NCBI GenBank assembly: GCA_946902985.2
Contig: OX336398.1
Coordinates: 232,954,556 to 233,018,555, forward strand
From: Meconema thalassinum
Taxonomy: Eukaryota > Arthropoda > Insecta > Orthoptera > Tettigoniidae
DNA length: 64,000 bases
Direction: 5' to 3'
The notes under the pieces are model-generated. The model saw only the letters and a program-made list of their open reading frames with translations, ran no database searches and was not told the origin of the DNA. Every line of letters begins with the position of its first letter. Within the stretch, counting starts at the first letter, position 1. The position numbers and the translations under genes were made by a program. Shown here in pieces: positions 55,321 to 64,000 of this stretch.

Positions 55321-55544
55321 TGATTCTTTTTTTTTTTTTTTTAGTGGCGAAGTTATGATACATCATCTAAAGATTTAGAAACATTTCTTAATGTCTGTGT
55401 ATATATACATATTTCCCATCACGTTTGAGTTAAGCCAAATAAATAACCTCCATTGTATCGCACCGATGCACGTTTCATTTAATATTGCATTTTTTCCGTA
55501 CGTGGGCAAATTTGAACTTAATCTTTTGCCCTCATATATCTCCC

Positions 55545-55925
55545 GCACTCTCAGGTATTCTTACGCAGTTTAGTTACGAAAATGTTTCTAGAAGGATCAC
55601 AAAGGTGGAGATGTAAATACATGAATGTGTAGGAAAGAAAGACCTGGTAGGGGAGAGGAAAAACAAACAAAAAATATGTGTGTTGGTTTTTGTTTTGATG
55701 TAGGGATCGTAAAATTGTCTCGTGTGTGATAGCGCGCAAATCGAAGCTACTTAAAATGGTAACCACATTTCCTCTTTATAGTAATGAGTCTGGATGGTTT
55801 CTACTTTCAAAAGCAAGTTATGAGTTACGCCATACAGTGCTACCAACTTCACAAACGACAATGAGCGTACTATTTGAGTTAGATGAGAGTATTCGAAAGG
55901 CAATTTTTGTTCAGAATACAGCATA
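55545..55925 (+). repeat. Dispersed repeat, copy 1 (pair with 59125-59560)
   Basis: GGATCGTAAAATTGTCTCGT, GATAGCGCGCAAATCGAAGC and ACTTTCAAAAGCAAGTTATG occur in order in both copies. No coding domain; a tRNA-like GGTGTAGTGGCTAGCAT follows at 55952. Confidence 0.8.
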
Positions 55926-56287
55926 CGGATTTAACACAAGGATTAATGCATGGTGTAGTGGCTAGCATTGTTGAATACCTTAACTTAACGAATCTCCCAG
56001 TGATTTATTTGTCATCTGAATTACCGCTATTAACATAAAGTGTTCCTGTGAGGTTTTCCAGAAGTACAATTATACCGTGAACATTATCATTACAATACGT
56101 TTCATTTCAGGTAACCACCTACTGTCACGTGAATTTACTTGCTGCTGTTGTTTTGAAGGGCGGAACAGCGAGGTCATCTGTCCCAATTTATACTGTGAAA
56201 GAAGCTGATGGTTGTATCATTCAGCCATATTTCACAGAATTTTCTTTAAAGTGCTAATATTTCTGAAACCAAATTTTATTTCTTTAT
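55926..56287. other. No gene; tRNA-like and LINE-tail-like scraps
   Basis: GGTGTAGTGGCTAGCAT at 55952 matches the outer end of the 47-48 kb palindrome. GTTGTTTTGAAGGGCGGAAC near 56146 resembles a LINE 3' end. Confidence 0.4.
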
Positions 56288-56296
56288 CTCCTTCAC

Positions 56297-56928
56297 TTGA
56301 GCGGCTTCGGTGGCGTAGTCGGTAGCATGCTGAGCTTCTATGCCCAAGATCGCGGGTTCAAACCCGACCATGTCGTCGGAATTTTTAATAAGCGTTAAAA
56401 TCCCTCGTTATGCCTTCCTTCGGAGGAGAAGTATAGCCGGCGGTCCCATGTCATAGATTTATGGCATGTTAAAGATACTCCCACTAATTACACTTGTGTG
56501 AAGCTAAATTATAGGTTAAATTTGAACAACGCTAGTATGTTCCAACGTTCGTCGCCATAAGTCGACTGCGGTAGCGTCTAATAACCAAGATCTGAACTAG
56601 TAGTCGTTGACGGTGGCGTTTGGCGGGAAAAATAGGAACTACTTGAAAATTCAATGTATGCTGTCCGTACTTGAATTAAAAACAGATAACACACACTAAT
56701 ACAGTCATCACAATTAACGCCGGTTATCAGACAGATTCTAAGGAAGGAAGATTGTATTTTTACGTGACCGTGAATCTTGTGATTATGAGCCACGGGACCT
56801 CCTTTTTACGTGGAATCCGAACCACAGGACATGGCATTTCAGGTAGACAGATTCTACACACACCTTAAGTACACGGAGCTACATGACCGCGTTATCGCAG
56901 CCCCTAAACTGAGGAACCAATCAGCCAC
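56297..56928 (+). mobile_element. Long tRNA-headed SINE, family S1, full length with 9-bp target duplication
   Basis: CTCCTTCAC at 56288-56296 and 56929-56937 flank it. Head GGCTTCGGTGGCGTAGTCGG (A-box) and CGCGGGTTCAAACCCGACC (B-box); middle GGCGGTCCCATGTCATAGAT; tail AACAGATAACACACACTAAT to GCAGCCCCTAAACTGAGGAA. About 632 bp, long for a SINE. Confidence 0.9.
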
Positions 56929-57039
56929 CTCCTTCACCAAAGGAGACTGATACTTTAAAATATGAAAACAATTATAATTGAAAAGTAAATAATGAAATAC
57001 ATTAAAAATTAGATTTACAAATAAATATGCTTGGTAAAA

Positions 57040-58758
57040 TCATACTAATACATAAAAATGAGATGGTGTTTGTCTGCGTGTTACTCAATCGCGCAAGAAC
57101 CACTGGTCCGATTTAAATGAAATTTTGCATGGATGTAGCTGATTTACCTGGTTTACATATAGGATACTTTTGATTTCAATATTTTGCACTATTTAAAATT
57201 GGCGACTATTTTCATATTTCCATTTCAAAGAAAACGCTAAGAAATAGCAATTTTTTGATGGCACAACAAGCTTTAAAATTTAATTTTCTATCCGAAAGAT
57301 CCTTATCACTTTTCATGTATCTCCAACGGTTAGCGAGTTAAACCTAAATATGTCTTATAAAACACGGTCAACGCCGAGCGATGATAGTCTATGTTAGTCT
57401 CTACATGAACTGTTTTACTGTATTTAAAGAGATAGTTTTTGGAGTCCGGATCGAGACGTGATTTTGAGTCTAATTTTATATTGTTTGTGCCGGTTATTGT
57501 ATGTGAGTATTTGGATCTTTACGCTGTTTCACATGTTATAATGCTTTCTACTTTGCACGGTAAGCTTTCATCCTTTTTATCGATTTGTTTTTCGTTAAAT
57601 AAATATTTCAGTTTGCCAATATTTATCTGCTTTTTGTCGTTTTTACCATGATCAGAAACCCAAGTTCACAGACGAATGTGTCGAAGACTAACGACTGTCA
57701 CATTAGTTTATTTAGTGTTCATATTAATCTTACTGCAGAACTGGGCAAATTTATTTCAATAAAGTTGGTATTTTGCCTCTCATGGCCAATACAAAAAACG
57801 CACAAAACACGGCGTAAAACTAGAAAAGTTGCTGAGTTTTAATTGCTTGGCCCTAAAATTCAATATAATCATTTATGAAGCCTTTATAGGGAGGTGAAAG
57901 ACTGTTTTAGGGTTTAGCTCTCGCAGTAAAGTAGCAGAAGTGTTCTAAATAAGAATTGAGGTATCGCACAGATTGCTACTCCTTTGGTAGTCGGCAAATA
58001 GACAAAAGAGCCCGCTGATGAACCATCTCGGAGTTACTAGGCGTAATTTCGCACAAAACTTGGAAAAAAATCTGTGATTAATTTGTTTTTTTAATTATTA
58101 CTTGGGATGATTGTAGTTTGTTCCGTTACTGTTACTCTTTATAATGACATGGTACGTACTTTTCGCAATATTACTTATTGCGGATATGATAATTACTATC
58201 AAGTTTGATGTATTTTTAGCATAATGTGTATATGTTTAAATATAGTATGAAGACGTTAAACGATAGATGTTCAATATTTAAGACAGGTTATTTAACTTTT
58301 ACTACATAGAAGCTGATATTTGTTTCCAATATATAAACGCACTTTCTCACCTAAAAAGTGGAGGCAGACAGGCTTTTCTCCGGGTACCCGGTTCTCCCTG
58401 TCACAATTTAATTCCAGCAACAATTTCCACTATAATTTAATTTCATCCGTCATTCATTTAATCATTGCCCCAGGGGAGTGCGACAGGCTTTGGCAGCCTG
58501 CACAGATCATAGCCTGACTGCTAGATGGGGGTTTCATTCATTCCATCCCCTGACCCGGTCGGTCGACTGAAAGCAGGCTAAGGATTTTCACTTTCCTACC
58601 TCTGATTAATAATTGGGTGAGTGAAAATGCATGTAGTCGACACATGTAGTTGGTAACATGGAAATAACATAACTACATTAGGAATTTGTGATTATATATA
58701 TTAATGATTTAGGCCAGCAAGTACTAAAGGCCGTTCGAAGAACGGGTACTTCAGCTAG
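57040..58758 (+). mobile_element. Non-autonomous Helitron, 1719 bp
   Basis: Starts A|TCATACTAATACATAAAAA and ends with the hairpin CCGTTCGAAGAACGG, then GTACTTCAG and CTAG|T. The 5' TC, 3' CTAG, a stem-loop about 10 bases from the end and insertion between A and T fit a canonical Helitron. GAACCACTGGTCCGATTTAA near 57108 is a string common in insect Helitrons. No Rep/helicase frame. It carries a unit related to 38126-38612 (57790-58070) and a block at 58390-58600 with GCCCCAGGGGAGTGCGACAG that looks like another repeat. Confidence 0.82.
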
Positions 58759-59120
58759 TTAGTAATAAATGTGTTCATAAAAGTTATAATGTTAATAATT
58801 TATAATCTTAAGAGTGAGATAATGAAAGTAATATAAACATAAGTTTTAAAATCAAACATCAACATTAAAATGCATAGAAAAATTAATAATAATCATAAAA
58901 TTTTGGCTATAATATTTAAATTAATTTTCAAAAAAAACCTTATCCTTAATAAAATTATTCCCTATAGAGGATTAATGCGTCATTCTGCTTCACACCGTAT
59001 CGAAATGGCAAGTATCAACGCTCTAAATAGCTATTGTTGCAACATAGCAATGCAGATTACGTTTAATCTTATTTCTGTTGCTAGCCATAAGCGTAACAAA
59101 AATTAAGTTAATATTTCGCT
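58759..59120. other. Unannotated stretch
   Basis: AT-rich, no gene recognised. Confidence 0.4.
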
Positions 59121-59124
59121 CGAA

Positions 59125-59560
59125 TAAATCTTCCGTAGATTTGGATATTCTTTCGCAGTTTAGTAACAGGCTGATCTGTTTGCGGAAGGATTATACAAGA
59201 GCGGAAACATAAATACATAGAGAGAGACAGGGGGTGAAAGATAGAGATCCGGAAGGGGAGGAGAGGATGGAATCACAATCGTAAAAAAAAAATGTGCGTG
59301 TATGTGGATCTTTTTTGTGTGTCTGGGGATCGTAAAATTGTCTCGTATGTGATAGCGCGCAAATCGAAGCTACTTAGATAAGTATCTTCCGAAATGGTGG
59401 CCACATTTCCTCTATATAGTAATGGGTCTGGACGGATTTTACTTTCAAAAGCAAGTTATGAGTCACGCAAACCGTGCTACCAACTTTGTAAACGACTATG
59501 AGCGTACTCTTTTTAAGCCTGATGAGTGGAATCGAAAAGGGAATGTTTGTTGTTTGGATC
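59125..59560 (+). repeat. Dispersed repeat, copy 2 (pair with 55545-55925)
   Basis: Same blocks in the same order as copy 1, with an extra CTTAGATAAGTATCTTCCGA before GGTGGCCACATTTCCTC. Confidence 0.8.
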
Positions 59561-59609
59561 TGCCACAGTGAATATTAATGTGTATATCAGTAGCGATTAA
59601 TGGTGATGG

Positions 59610-59830
59610 TTTTTAGCCTACTTTTCACATTTAGTAAAAATAAGGAAAAAGTAGACTTATGAGATCGATACCGTCAAATGTGTGTCTGTCTGTGTGTGTG
59701 CCCCACAACCCCATCAACTCCTAAACGGCTGCAGCAATCAAAACCAAATTTGGTATACGTAACGATCTATACCTGAATATCTCACGGCAATATCTTAAAA
59801 TCAATCAGGGTAATATAGGTAATAGTTCCG
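59610..59830 (+). repeat. H2 element head
   Basis: TTTTTAGCCTACTTTTCACA head and CAACTCCTAAACGGCTGCAG; breaks near 59830 where inverted H3 sequence starts. Confidence 0.75.
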
Positions 59831-60085
59831 GAGATACTGAATGCTGGTGAAATATTTCGCACAGCCGCCATGTTGGATTGGTGAGACACGATCAACTTTG
59901 AAGCGCACGGTCGGGGTCGGCCAAAATGGTGCTATGATCTTACTGAGTTTTATTCAAATCGCTCCAGCCGTTTAGAATTTATTGGGGGTGGGGGGGGGGA
60001 CACACACACATGAATCTCACACACAGACAGACACACGGACAAAAGGTGATCTCATAAGCCTAATTTTCGAAATTTGTTCTTTTTT
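59831..60085 (-). repeat. H3 element 5' part, inverted
   Basis: Minus strand: TTAGGCTTATGAGATCACCT, GTCTGTCTGTGTG, a C-run, AAACGGCTGGAGCGATTTGA and CACCAATCCAACATGGCGGC. Confidence 0.75.
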
Positions 60086-60181
60086 AGCCTACTTTTCTCA
60101 TTTTGCAAAAATGAGGAAAAAGTAGACTTATGAGATCGATCCGGGAAAATGTGTCTGTCCGTCTGTCTGTCTGTCTGTCCT

Positions 60182-60223
<42 letters not shown>

Positions 60224-61566
60224 CTTCTGTCTGTCTGGCTGTGTGTGTGTGTCCCCCTATCAACTCCTAAACGGCTGCAGCAATCGAAACAAAATTTGGT
60301 AGGAGTAAAAACCTATACCTGAATATCTCACGGCCATATTTGAAAATGATGTCAGTGCTACCAACTGCTGAAAAATCGCAATTGAAATTTGAACTCCATG
60401 TTGGATATCTTGGAAGGTGTGAATGGGAGCTATTTGAAAATTGGCACACGTATAGATAATAAATTTGCAGTTTAATTTCCAGGAGGTGATAGATGGCAAT
60501 GTTGCCAAAATGATTATAAGCCTGCTGATAGGTCCAAATTTTAAATGCATATAACTTCTACACTATCAATTGGATTTCAACCGAATTTCGTATGTGCTAT
60601 GTGTACATAAACAGATATGACTGAGCGTATTCTTAAGAGCCACCAGGGCTGCCAACTGTTAATAAATGCTCTCAATTGTTTTATCCAAATACCCATATAT
60701 CAGCAAGTATGCATGCCGATAGCTTTAAACTGTGCACAAGTAGCCTATAGTACCTGGCATTCTATATTAATTTGGAGTAACTTAAGTACGTCAGTGCTAC
60801 CAACATGATTCTAAGCCTGGTGTAAGTTCCAACTTTAAATACATGTAACTTCTATACTATTATTTGGATTTCAACCAAATTTCGTATGTGCTATATGTAC
60901 CATAACAGATATGACTATGTTGATTGTTAAGAGTAACCACGGCTGCCAACTGTTAATAAATACTGTCTCTATTTTTGTTACCCTAATATCAATATACTGT
61001 ATCAGAAAATATGCAAGCCAATAGTTCTAAACTTTGCGCACGTATAGTACCTGGCATTCTAGATTAATTTGGATTAACTAATATACGTCAGTGCTGCCAA
61101 CATAATTCTAAGCCTGCTGATAGGTCGAATTTTAAAATGCATGTAACTTCTATACTAACTAATGGATTTCATTCAAAATTGACACAACAATAGATCATAT
61201 TATTTCAGATTATTTCTGACCAATACATGTATGTCATTGTTGCCAACATGATTTTACGCTCGCTGTTAGATCCAATGTTTAACTGCATGTAACCTCCATG
61301 CTATCCATTGGATTTCAACCAAATTTTGTATCCTGTACCTTAAGAGATGGAACTAAGAATATATTCAGTCACCGGGGCTGCCAACTGTAGTTCTCTATTA
61401 GGCTACATTATGCCAGGTATACAGTATTTCGAACTAATTAGAAATTTCGATATTACCAACTTAATTTCGTCATTATTCCAGATAGATCCATATAGATTAA
61501 TCATTGGCATGAATCTTAAATTTTTAGAAAAATTGGCTCTTTAGTTCGTCACGGAACTTCTTGTTT
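60086..61566 (+). mobile_element. HINE/DINE-1-like element, family H2, complete copy
   Basis: Head TAGCCTACTTTTCTCATTTT, (GTCT/GTCC)n at 60150-60235, CAACTCCTAAACGGCTGCAG; tail AGTTCGTCACGGAACTTCTT. Internal monomers keyed by GCTGCCAAC-type strings at 60357, 60501, 60648, 60796, 60942, 61093, 61239 and 61377, about 146 bases apart. Confidence 0.75.
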
Positions 61567-61712
61567 TAAGTTTGATAGAGCTCTCCAAGACTCAAAGTTT
61601 GAAAATTTGCCGGGCCCTTTAGCCCTTCAACTTTTCGCACAAATGAGGACATTGCTTAATTTTACGTTTTGCTAAGAAATGTCTTCAACATTAAACATTT
61701 GTGGAGATTTGA
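61567..61712 (+). repeat. Dispersed repeat shared with 16920-17075
   Basis: GTTTGATAGAGCTCTCCAA through GCTTAATTTTACGTTTT, as in the first copy. Confidence 0.65.
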
Positions 61713-61749
61713 AGGCAGTCTTTTTTCAGTGTTGCCAATACAAATTGTA

Positions 61750-62010
61750 TTTTGCTGCTTTTTAGTTGGTCAATAAGATTGTGCCCAATGAATTGGGCGG
61801 GGTACAAGTTATAAATATGTAAACATAATTATGTAAACTACCTGCTATTGAAGTTGTTGGTCGAAACGCTTAACCCTAAATTGGCCCATATATCTGTGAT
61901 AATTAACCAATACATGTAATTTTTTACCGGAGTGTGTTTACATATTAATAATTTGTACCCTGCCCAATTCATTGGGCACAACCATGTTGACCGACTGAAA
62001 TACAGCAAAA
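61750..62010. mobile_element. Palindromic MITE, about 261 bp
   Basis: Arms of about 75 bases: TTTTGCTGCTTTTTAGTTGG ... TTGTGCCCAATGAATTGGGC on the left, and the same in reverse complement on the right, closing with TATGTAAACA. No coding frame. Confidence 0.87.
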
Positions 62011-62395
62011 GACATTAAACATTCCCATTTACAGTAGTGTCTTCGGTTCGAGTAAAAAGTAAAAATTATTTACTAATTTCCGTTTAAAAGATTAGGATTA
62101 AACAAGTGAAAATGTAGTGCATTTTACAATTAGATGAACTTTTATTCGTTAATGTAATAATAATAACCTTAAGAGAGTCCGTGAAAAGTAATATTTAAAC
62201 TGTGTTGTTTGGGAACCATTAATACAAAGTAAATGAATTTGTATAAGGAAACGAAAAGATGACCTGTTTCAATCAATACGGTAACCGAAAATTAAGTAAG
62301 TGAACTTCGAAATTGGAGAAGAATTTGAATAATATCGGGACATGACTGAATTCGGAAAAACTAATCAAGTAAATAAATTCAAGTTCTTAAGATAA
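62011..62395. other. Unannotated stretch
   Basis: No gene recognised. Confidence 0.4.
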
Positions 62396-62396
62396 G

Positions 62397-62700
62397 GGGG
62401 CTGCGTGGCGCAATCGGTAGAGGCGCTGAGCTTCTATCTGAAAGGGAGTGGGTTTGATCCCCACCCAGGTAGTGGATTTCCGAAACTAAACTACCACATT
62501 AGGAAACGCAAATAGCCATGGGGTTTACTCAGCCTACACCAGAAATGAGTACCAGGGTAATTCCTGGGAGCAAAGACGGCCGGACGTGGAGCTGACAACT
62601 CCATCCCATCTAGTGCTAGCCTCTACCTTCCACTACTCCCAGGGCCTCCATGGCCTGTACGGAGTTGGCTTTGCATTTCTGTTTTTACTGAAGGTAAGTA
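62397..62700 (+). mobile_element. tRNA-derived SINE
   Basis: GCTGCGTGGCGCAATCGGTA (A-box) and GTGGGTTTGATCCCCACC (B-box), then a body with GGGTTTACTCAGCCTACACC and CCAGGGCCTCCATGGCCTGT. The 3' border is uncertain. Confidence 0.75.
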
Positions 62701-62796
62701 ATTCAGGATTGAATCTGTTATCAGTCATACGGAAGATGTGCAAGTACCGTAGAACAGAATTTTTTTCTTGCTATTTGATGACATTATCAGTTCTTA

Positions 62797-63045
62797 GTGT
62801 ATAATATGGCTCCTGACAGAACACCAAGATTATATTTTGACCAGGTCATCCTAGGTAAGAGACCAAGGGGAAGGCCTCGAGGCATTTGGGACAAGCAAAT
62901 CTGGAGAGACTTGGCCAAGAGGGATGCAGAATGGCAGAAGAAATTGGAGCACAATAATTATGTGGAAAGACCGGAAGAGGTTCATTTATACCCGTACCCG
63001 GCTTGCTGGATGATGATTATGAGTGTATAAATATTATTTTCTTTA
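62797..63045 (+). pseudogene. LINE 3' end, L1B-like
   Basis: LGKRPRGRPRGIWDKQIWRD followed by LAKRDAEWQKKLEHNNYVER is the GKRPRGRPRxxW end of an endonuclease-RT LINE. A 77-codon frame with no RT. Confidence 0.65.
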
Positions 63046-63089
63046 ATTTCTCATCAATATGGCACAACTCATTCTACAAGATACGGTTT

Positions 63090-63320
63090 TCACAATCAAG
63101 CATTCTGTTAACCTTACAGAGTTAAACATAACCTAACAATATCACACTTATTCAGCAGCACTGCCATCTGTAATCTGGCAATCAGGAGTTTCATTTGCAG
63201 TTCCTCCAAAGCCATTGCCAACGTCTTTGGAACAACTCCCCTGGAAGAGATCACCACTGGCAACATTCTCACGCATTTTGGTCCCCATAGTTTCCGGATT
63301 TTATCAGCCAACGGTGCGTA
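63090..63320 (-). pseudogene. Extreme C-terminus of the R2/R4-type LINE
   Basis: ADKIRKLWGPKCVRMLPVVI then SSRGVVPKTLAMALEELQ and AVLLNKCDIVRLCL aligns with SELIRKQWHMAQVRTVPIII and following in the copy at 8700-9331. Confidence 0.75.
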
Positions 63321-63339
63321 CTTATTTCTTTATTATAAT

Positions 63340-63510
63340 TTTTTTATTTACTTATTTTAAGCTCCTTAGACCCTTAGGATCACTTAAAACAATTTATGTT
63401 TTTCTTGATCTTCCAAAACTCCTTCATCGATTCGCTATGACGAACTCGACGCTCCTCCGTCCATCGTTTCCCCGTTCCCTTTGGTCGATTTTCAGGTGTA
63501 TCTTCCCAAA
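63340..63510 (-). pseudogene. LINE L1A extreme 3' end
   Basis: Minus strand reads RWTEERRVRHSESMKEFWKI after a frameshift, the L1A terminal signature. Confidence 0.7.
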
Positions 63511-63559
63511 ATTACTGAAGGCTTACGGAATCATCCGGAACAGATATAACAAAATATGA

Positions 63560-64000
63560 ATATCGAAGAACGCAAAATTAAGATATTACACCACAGTAAT
63601 CAAACCTGAAGCAGATGTAGAGAAACAAGAAGGAAAAAAATAATGAGGGAAATCCTTGGTCCAGTTTGCTCAGAAGGAATCTGGATGAGACGGAAGTCCG
63701 AGGGGCTTTATCAGAATTTTGGGAACATCACTGACACCTTCAACAGAAGGCGATTGAAGTTCTACGGCCACATTCTCAGAATGAACAATGACAGGTTCAC
63801 CAAAAGGATTCCCAACCTCGCTCTCTCAATGAAAGTACAGAAAAACTGGCTTATTGAAATAGAAAAAGACCTTCAAGAAATTGGTATTACAGAGGAAATT
63901 ATCCAAGATTGACTCCAGTTCAGAACCCCCATCACAATGCCAGGGACAATTAATACCAGAATCAAGAAATCATGGACTTGAGATTTTCAGTGCGCAGATG
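63560..64000 (+). pseudogene. LINE L1A post-RT fragment, runs off the window
   Basis: MREILGPVCSEGIWMRRKSE, TFNRRRLKFYGHILRMNNDR and QEIGITEEIIQD, ending in TGA at 63910; related sequence continues to the window edge. Close to the subfamily of 8173-8545 (NNDRFTKRI against DNDRLTKRI). Confidence 0.78.

Noticed and set aside
56297..56380. Functional tRNA gene (also at 6873, 14218, 43903, 49755 and 62397)
   Set aside because: A- and B-boxes are present but the acceptor stem and cloverleaf are not kept, and each is followed by a SINE body.

Overview
The window looks like an intergenic stretch of a large, repeat-rich animal genome, most likely an insect. The basis is the repeat types: a BEL/Pao LTR retrotransposon, mariner and hAT remnants, tRNA-headed SINEs, microsatellite-tailed LINEs, Helitron/HINE-like elements and foldback MITEs. 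Orthoptera or another polyneopteran is my guess from the style and density of the repeats; the sequence alone does not settle it. I see no intact host protein-coding gene, no rRNA and no functional tRNA gene. Nearly every recognisable coding stretch is a broken piece of a transposon.

Layout. 0.5-5.4 kb: a pogo/Tigger-like DNA-binding fragment, a mariner N-terminal relic, pieces of a long tRNA-SINE, and repeats with embedded minisatellites (101 bp and 64 bp units). 6.2-7.3 kb: a hAT relic holding a SINE with a 13-bp target duplication. 8.1-13.3 kb: LINE fragments, including a near-complete reverse transcriptase whose catalytic FADD reads FAYD, an R2/R4-type restriction-like-endonuclease end, and a hAT-type MITE with a perfect 8-bp duplication. 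14-19 kb: a SINE, a LINE RT scrap, an internally deleted mariner, a foldback MITE with a T-rich/A-rich core, and a second hAT-type MITE. 19.95-31.34 kb: an 11.4-kb BEL/Pao element on the minus strand with unusually long LTRs (2.9 kb, about 99% alike), a 5-bp target duplication and a tRNA-Phe primer site, broken by four nonsense codons and two frameshifts. 31.9-46.4 kb and 52.9-61.6 kb: three families of HINE/DINE-1-like elements. 47.4-48.6 kb: a 1.2-kb palindrome. 49-56.9 kb: SINEs, LINE 3' ends and a 44-bp minisatellite. 57.04-58.76 kb: a canonical non-autonomous Helitron (A|TC...CTAG|T). 61.7-64 kb: a palindromic MITE and more LINE and SINE pieces.

The most interesting structure is in the HINE-like elements. 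Three families that look unrelated at first share a head hairpin, a (GTCT/TG)n-C(n) microsatellite zone, a 3' terminal hairpin and an internal array with a register of about 146 bp. In two families each monomer carries an ATGGCGGC-type (YY1/Pho-like) motif. The two best copies of one family repeat almost the same spacing series. The elements are related to one another only as mobile DNA (LINE/SINE tail sharing, nested insertions); there is no operon or pathway here.
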